A stretch of DNA of 35,376 bases from CAZJRB01 sp964547995. Lineage in GTDB: Bacteria; Planctomycetota; Planctomycetia; Pirellulales; Thermoguttaceae. Positions within the stretch are counted from its first letter, which is position 1. Every line of letters begins with the position of its first letter. Positions 32,258-35,376 of the stretch are shown one piece after another. The notes beneath the pieces are model-generated. The model saw only the letters and a program-made list of their open reading frames with translations, was not told the DNA's origin and ran no database searches. The DNA lies in the NCBI GenBank assembly GCA_964547995.1, contig CAZJRB010000079.1, positions 1 to 35,376 on the forward strand. The letters are read 5' to 3'. Both the position numbers and the translations under genes were made by a program.

Positions 32258-35200
32258 TTACGCCCGAACCTCAATGCGCTGGCTCCAGCCGAGCCGGGCG
32301 AGAATGCCGTACAAACAGGGGACCAGCAGCAGGACAACCACCGTGCCGAAGAGCAGGCCGAACGAGATCGAAACGGCCATGGGAACCAGGAACTGGGCCT
32401 GAAGACTGGTCTCCATCATCATCGGCAGCAGGCCCGCCACGGTTGTTGCCGAGGTAAGGATCACCGGCCGGAACCTTTGCATCCCGGCCAGGTGGACCGC
32501 CTCGAAGACGCCTTTCCCCTCGGCGATGCGGCGTTTGATGAAACCGACCAACACGATCGAATCGTTGACGACGATCCCGGCAAGGGAGATGAACCCGATG
32601 GTGCTGGGCATGCACCAATCGATCCCCAACAACAAGTGCCCCGCCACCGCGCCGACCAATCCGAAAGGGATCGCCAGCATGACGATCAGGGGTTCGACGT
32701 ACGACTGGAATACGAACGCGAGCATAATGAATATGATGGCTATCCCGATGAGAAAGCCGTACTTCAGGCTGGCAAACGTCTTTTCACCTTCCTTCTTCTG
32801 GCCTTCCAGATCGATCGTTACGCCGGGGTGATCTTTGAGAAATTGGGGAAAGAAGTCCTTTTGCAGGTCGTTCATGATCTCCCTGGCGTTTCCCTTGCTT
32901 TCGTCCACGTCGGCGGTGACGGAGACGGTGCGTTTTCCGTTGACACGAACGATTTGCGAGAATCCGCGGCTCTTCTCGGCGGCGGCGACCTCACAAAACG
33001 GGACCATGCGGCCGTCCGGGGTCCGCACTTTGAAGTCGTCGAGATCGGCGAGCGAGCGCCGGTCGCCGGGCGCGTGCTGAACCTCGACCTCGAACGTGTC
33101 GGGACCGCGTTGGAACTCCTGGGCGATGTCGCCCCAGAAGGCCTCTCGCAACTGCGCGGCCAACACGGCAGAGGTGATGCCGAGCGGGCGCCCGACCGGC
33201 TTCAGCCGCACGAGCACCTCCTCCTTCCCCGGCCGCAGATTGTCGGCCACGTTGCGGACGCCCGGGTATTGCTTGAGCTTTTCCTGCAAATCGAAGCTTG
33301 CCTGCTGCAGCTCGCGAAGGTTCTTGCCGTGCAGTTGCACGTCGACGGCCCTGCCGCCGGGGGTCACCTGCATCTGTTCGAGGGTCAGGCTTACCACGTC
33401 GGGGACTTCGCCGATTGCCTCCTGCCATGCGGCCAGCACCTCGTCGCACCGGGCATTTCGCTCGTCGGCCTTGAGCAACTGAACGAGAACCTGGGCAAGA
33501 TGGCTGCCCGTCTCCGGCTGTTCCGGCTTGTTGCCCAGAGTCCGGCCGAAACCGTAAGTGGTACTGACATGCTCAATCAGGTTTCTCCCGCCGGGCTGCA
33601 CGGGCCGAAACCGGTCGTCGACGGCCTGCAAAGCACGTTCGACTCGCCGGGTAATCTGCCCGGTCGCCTGCAGGTCGGTTCCGGCCGGTAGTTCGATCCT
33701 CGCCACCAGGAAATCGCCGTCGAGTTCGGGGAAGAGTTGGAACTTCAGGCGCCCCCCGAGCAACATTCCCAAGGAGATGAGAAATAGCATTATCAAAACG
33801 GCAACCGGAACCACCGGCCGCCGGGCCGACCATGCGAGAACCGGCCCGTAGACCTGCCGCGTGAACCATTCGACGAAGCCGTTGATCGTCGCACGGAGTT
33901 TTGCAGGCTGCTTGGGCATCTTGCCCAGCGAGTGACACAGGTGGTGCGGCAGGACGAAGAATGCCTCGATCAGGCTGACGCCCAGCGCCGTAACGACACC
34001 GATCGGCATGACTCGCATCACTTTTCCGATTTCCCCCTGCATGTACAGAAGCGGCATGAAAATGGCCACCGTCGTCAGCATGGAAGCCGTTACGCCCATG
34101 GCAACTTCTTTGGTGCCGCTGACGGCAGCTTCGGCGGGCGAGGCCCCCCGCACGTAATGCGCAAAGATGTTCTCGCCAATGACGATCGCGTCGTCGACGA
34201 TGATTCCCAGCGCCATGATCAGGCTGAACATCGTGATCATGTTCAGGCTCATGCCCGTTTGGTCCATTACGAACATCGTGCCGAAAAAGGAGATGGGAAT
34301 CCCCGCCGCCACCCAGAACGACAGCCGCAGATTCAACATCAGCCACAAGGTGAGAAAGACAAGGATGAATCCGTAAATGCCGTTCTTGATGAGCATGCCC
34401 AAGCGGTCCTTGACGTACTCCGACCAGTCGCCCCACAGCGTCAGATGGACGCCGGGAGGGAGGGTCTTCTCGCGCTGCTCCACGAACCGCTTGACCTCGT
34501 TGCGGACGCTGATCGTGTCTTCCGACTCGGTTTTGCTGATTTCGAGGTTGACACAGCGCCGTTCCCGAAAAGAAGCCCGGGTCCACTCGTCCTCGAAGGT
34601 ATCGGCCACCGTGGCGACGGCCCGGAGCGGAATCCTCGCCCCGTCGGGGCTCACCTTAACGGTCAGATCGCGGAAATCCTCGGCCCAGCGTCGCTGGTCG
34701 ACCACGCGGATCTTGATTTCCCGCTCCCCGGTCTCGACGCTGCCGGCCGGCAGGTCCAGGCTCCCGCCGGCGACCTCCCGGGCGACGTCGGCGATGGTCA
34801 GCCCCTGGGCCAGCAGGTCTTTCTCGCGGACCTGGACCTTAATTTGGTGTTCGGAGAATCCGCTCGCCTCGACCAGGCTGACTCCGTCGAGTGCAAGTAG
34901 CTCCTTTTCGATACCATCGGCCAGGGCCACGAGGTCTTTTTCCGGCATCTCGCCGGCCCAGACACTGACGGTGCAGACCCTGTCCATCCGGTCGAATTCC
35001 CAGATCAGCGGCTCTTCGATGTCGACGGGAAAATTGTCGATCTGATCGACCGCGTTCTCAACGTCTTTCAAGACGTCACGGACTTCGTAGCCGTCGGACA
35101 CTTCGATGATAAGCATACCGGAGTTCTCGCGGGAAGAGGAAGTAACCTCCTCGATGCCCTCGACGCCCTCGATCTCTTCCTCGATCCTCTGGCAGATGGT

Positions 35201-35317
35201 CTCTTCGATTTCTTCGGCCGAGGCGCCCTTGTAGATCACGCGGATGTTGATGTACTCGGAGGCGAAATCGGGAAAGACTTCCCGGGTCAGCGACACCGCG
35301 CCGAGAACCCCCAACAA
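32258..35317 (-). CDS. RND-family efflux transporter, 5' end incomplete or frameshifted
   Basis: A proton-driven RND pump subunit of the AcrB/HAE1 superfamily, 1019 residues in the open frame. Landmarks: LTREVFPDF at residue 10, the porter-domain segments, GIIVDDAIVIGENI near 372 with the paired Asp of proton transfer, and the second-half equivalent GIVVNDSIVLVGFIKRR. The C-terminus VVLLLVPCLYGILARLG is complete. The protein begins about 20 residues late: most of TM1 is missing. An in-frame TAA at 35336-35338 stops the frame. Adding one base in the G-run at 35332-35334 would join RHPNP in another frame to LNTLILLGVLGAVS, restoring a normal N-terminus. No adaptor or outer-membrane gene is in the window. 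Substrate unknown. Confidence 0.9.
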   Translation of the reverse strand: MLGVLGAVSLTREVFPDFASEYINIRVIYKGASAEEIEETICQRIEEEIEGVEGIEEVTSSSRENSGMLIIEVSDGYEVRDVLKDVENAVDQIDNFPVDIEEPLIWEFDRMDRVCTVSVWAGEMPEKDLVALADGIEKELLALDGVSLVEASGFSEHQIKVQVREKDLLAQGLTIADVAREVAGGSLDLPAGSVETGEREIKIRVVDQRRWAEDFRDLTVKVSPDGARIPLRAVATVADTFEDEWTRASFRERRCVNLEISKTESEDTISVRNEVKRFVEQREKTLPPGVHLTLWGDWSEYVKDRLGMLIKNGIYGFILVFLTLWLMLNLRLSFWVAAGIPISFFGTMFVMDQTGMSLNMITMFSLIMALGIIVDDAIVIGENIFAHYVRGASPAEAAVSGTKEVAMGVTASMLTTVAIFMPLLYMQGEIGKVMRVMPIGVVTALGVSLIEAFFVLPHHLCHSLGKMPKQPAKLRATINGFVEWFTRQVYGPVLAWSARRPVVPVAVLIMLFLISLGMLLGGRLKFQLFPELDGDFLVARIELPAGTDLQATGQITRRVERALQAVDDRFRPVQPGGRNLIEHVSTTYGFGRTLGNKPEQPETGSHLAQVLVQLLKADERNARCDEVLAAWQEAIGEVPDVVSLTLEQMQVTPGGRAVDVQLHGKNLRELQQASFDLQEKLKQYPGVRNVADNLRPGKEEVLVRLKPVGRPLGITSAVLAAQLREAFWGDIAQEFQRGPDTFEVEVQHAPGDRRSLADLDDFKVRTPDGRMVPFCEVAAAEKSRGFSQIVRVNGKRTVSVTADVDESKGNAREIMNDLQKDFFPQFLKDHPGVTIDLEGQKKEGEKTFASLKYGFLIGIAIIFIMLAFVFQSYVEPLIVMLAIPFGLVGAVAGHLLLGIDWCMPSTIGFISLAGIVVNDSIVLVGFIKRRIAEGKGVFEAVHLAGMQRFRPVILTSATTVAGLLPMMMETSLQAQFLVPMAVSISFGLLFGTVVVLLLVPCLYGILARLGWSQRIEVRA

Positions 35318-35376
35318 GATAAGGGTATTCAGGGATTAGGGTGGCGGGAAGATGTTTGAAGTAGACGATGTAAGGG

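Noticed and set aside
32174..33691. A 505-codon plus-strand open frame
   Set aside because: It is antisense to the RND transporter, with low-complexity His/Asp/Gly composition typical of a shadow frame.

Overview
The window looks like a GC-rich chromosomal segment from a planctomycete, most likely of the Pirellulales type. This is inferred from gene content, not from a marker gene. Supporting families are an SHD1-domain secreted protein, a Tat-exported Gfo/Idh/MocA oxidoreductase, a TPR-sulfotransferase fusion, a Hanks-type kinase with a polytopic membrane tail, a secreted beta-helix protein, a repeated DUF11/CARDB-like surface protein, an SMP-30 protein with signal peptide, and many interspersed palindromic repeats. 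I see no rRNA, tRNA, CRISPR array, phage or plasmid genes.

Layout. (1) 1-3.3 kb, minus strand: FHA-domain protein, rsgA and hflX, with two perfect inverted repeats between the two GTPase genes. (2) 3.4-6.2 kb, plus: YhcC-type radical SAM protein and a TPR-sulfotransferase fusion. (3) 6.2-11.8 kb: mostly secreted or membrane proteins of unclear role (acidic 15-residue-repeat membrane protein, Tat oxidoreductase, acidic coiled protein, SHD1 protein, beta-helix protein). (4) 11.9-13.3 kb: macrodomain protein, then a REP-associated tyrosine transposase (RAYT) bracketed by a perfect 30-bp inverted pair of REP-like hairpins. (5) 13.3-19.2 kb: leuS (minus), then SH3b protein, putative lipoprotein and CYTH protein (plus). 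(6) 19.3-28.6 kb, all plus: citrate synthase, enoyl-CoA hydratase/3-hydroxyacyl-CoA dehydrogenase fusion, one 2-hydroxyacyl-CoA dehydratase-family subunit, its ATP-dependent activator, a metallo-beta-lactamase-fold hydrolase, a KAS III-like enzyme and a Ser/Thr kinase. (7) 28.7-35.4 kb: DUF11-repeat protein (plus), then SMP-30 protein and an RND transporter (both minus). The transporter's N-terminus is interrupted by an apparent one-base frameshift at the window edge.

Two themes deserve attention. First, region 6 reads as a co-directional acyl-CoA pathway built around a radical-type dehydratase that, unusually, has only one catalytic subunit gene beside its activator; I cannot match it to a described pathway. 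Second, the window carries several unrelated families of hairpin repeats, three of them arranged as long inverted pairs at gene ends, plus a RAYT with an intact-looking active site and its own flanking REP pair. One repeat unit also lies inside a coding sequence.
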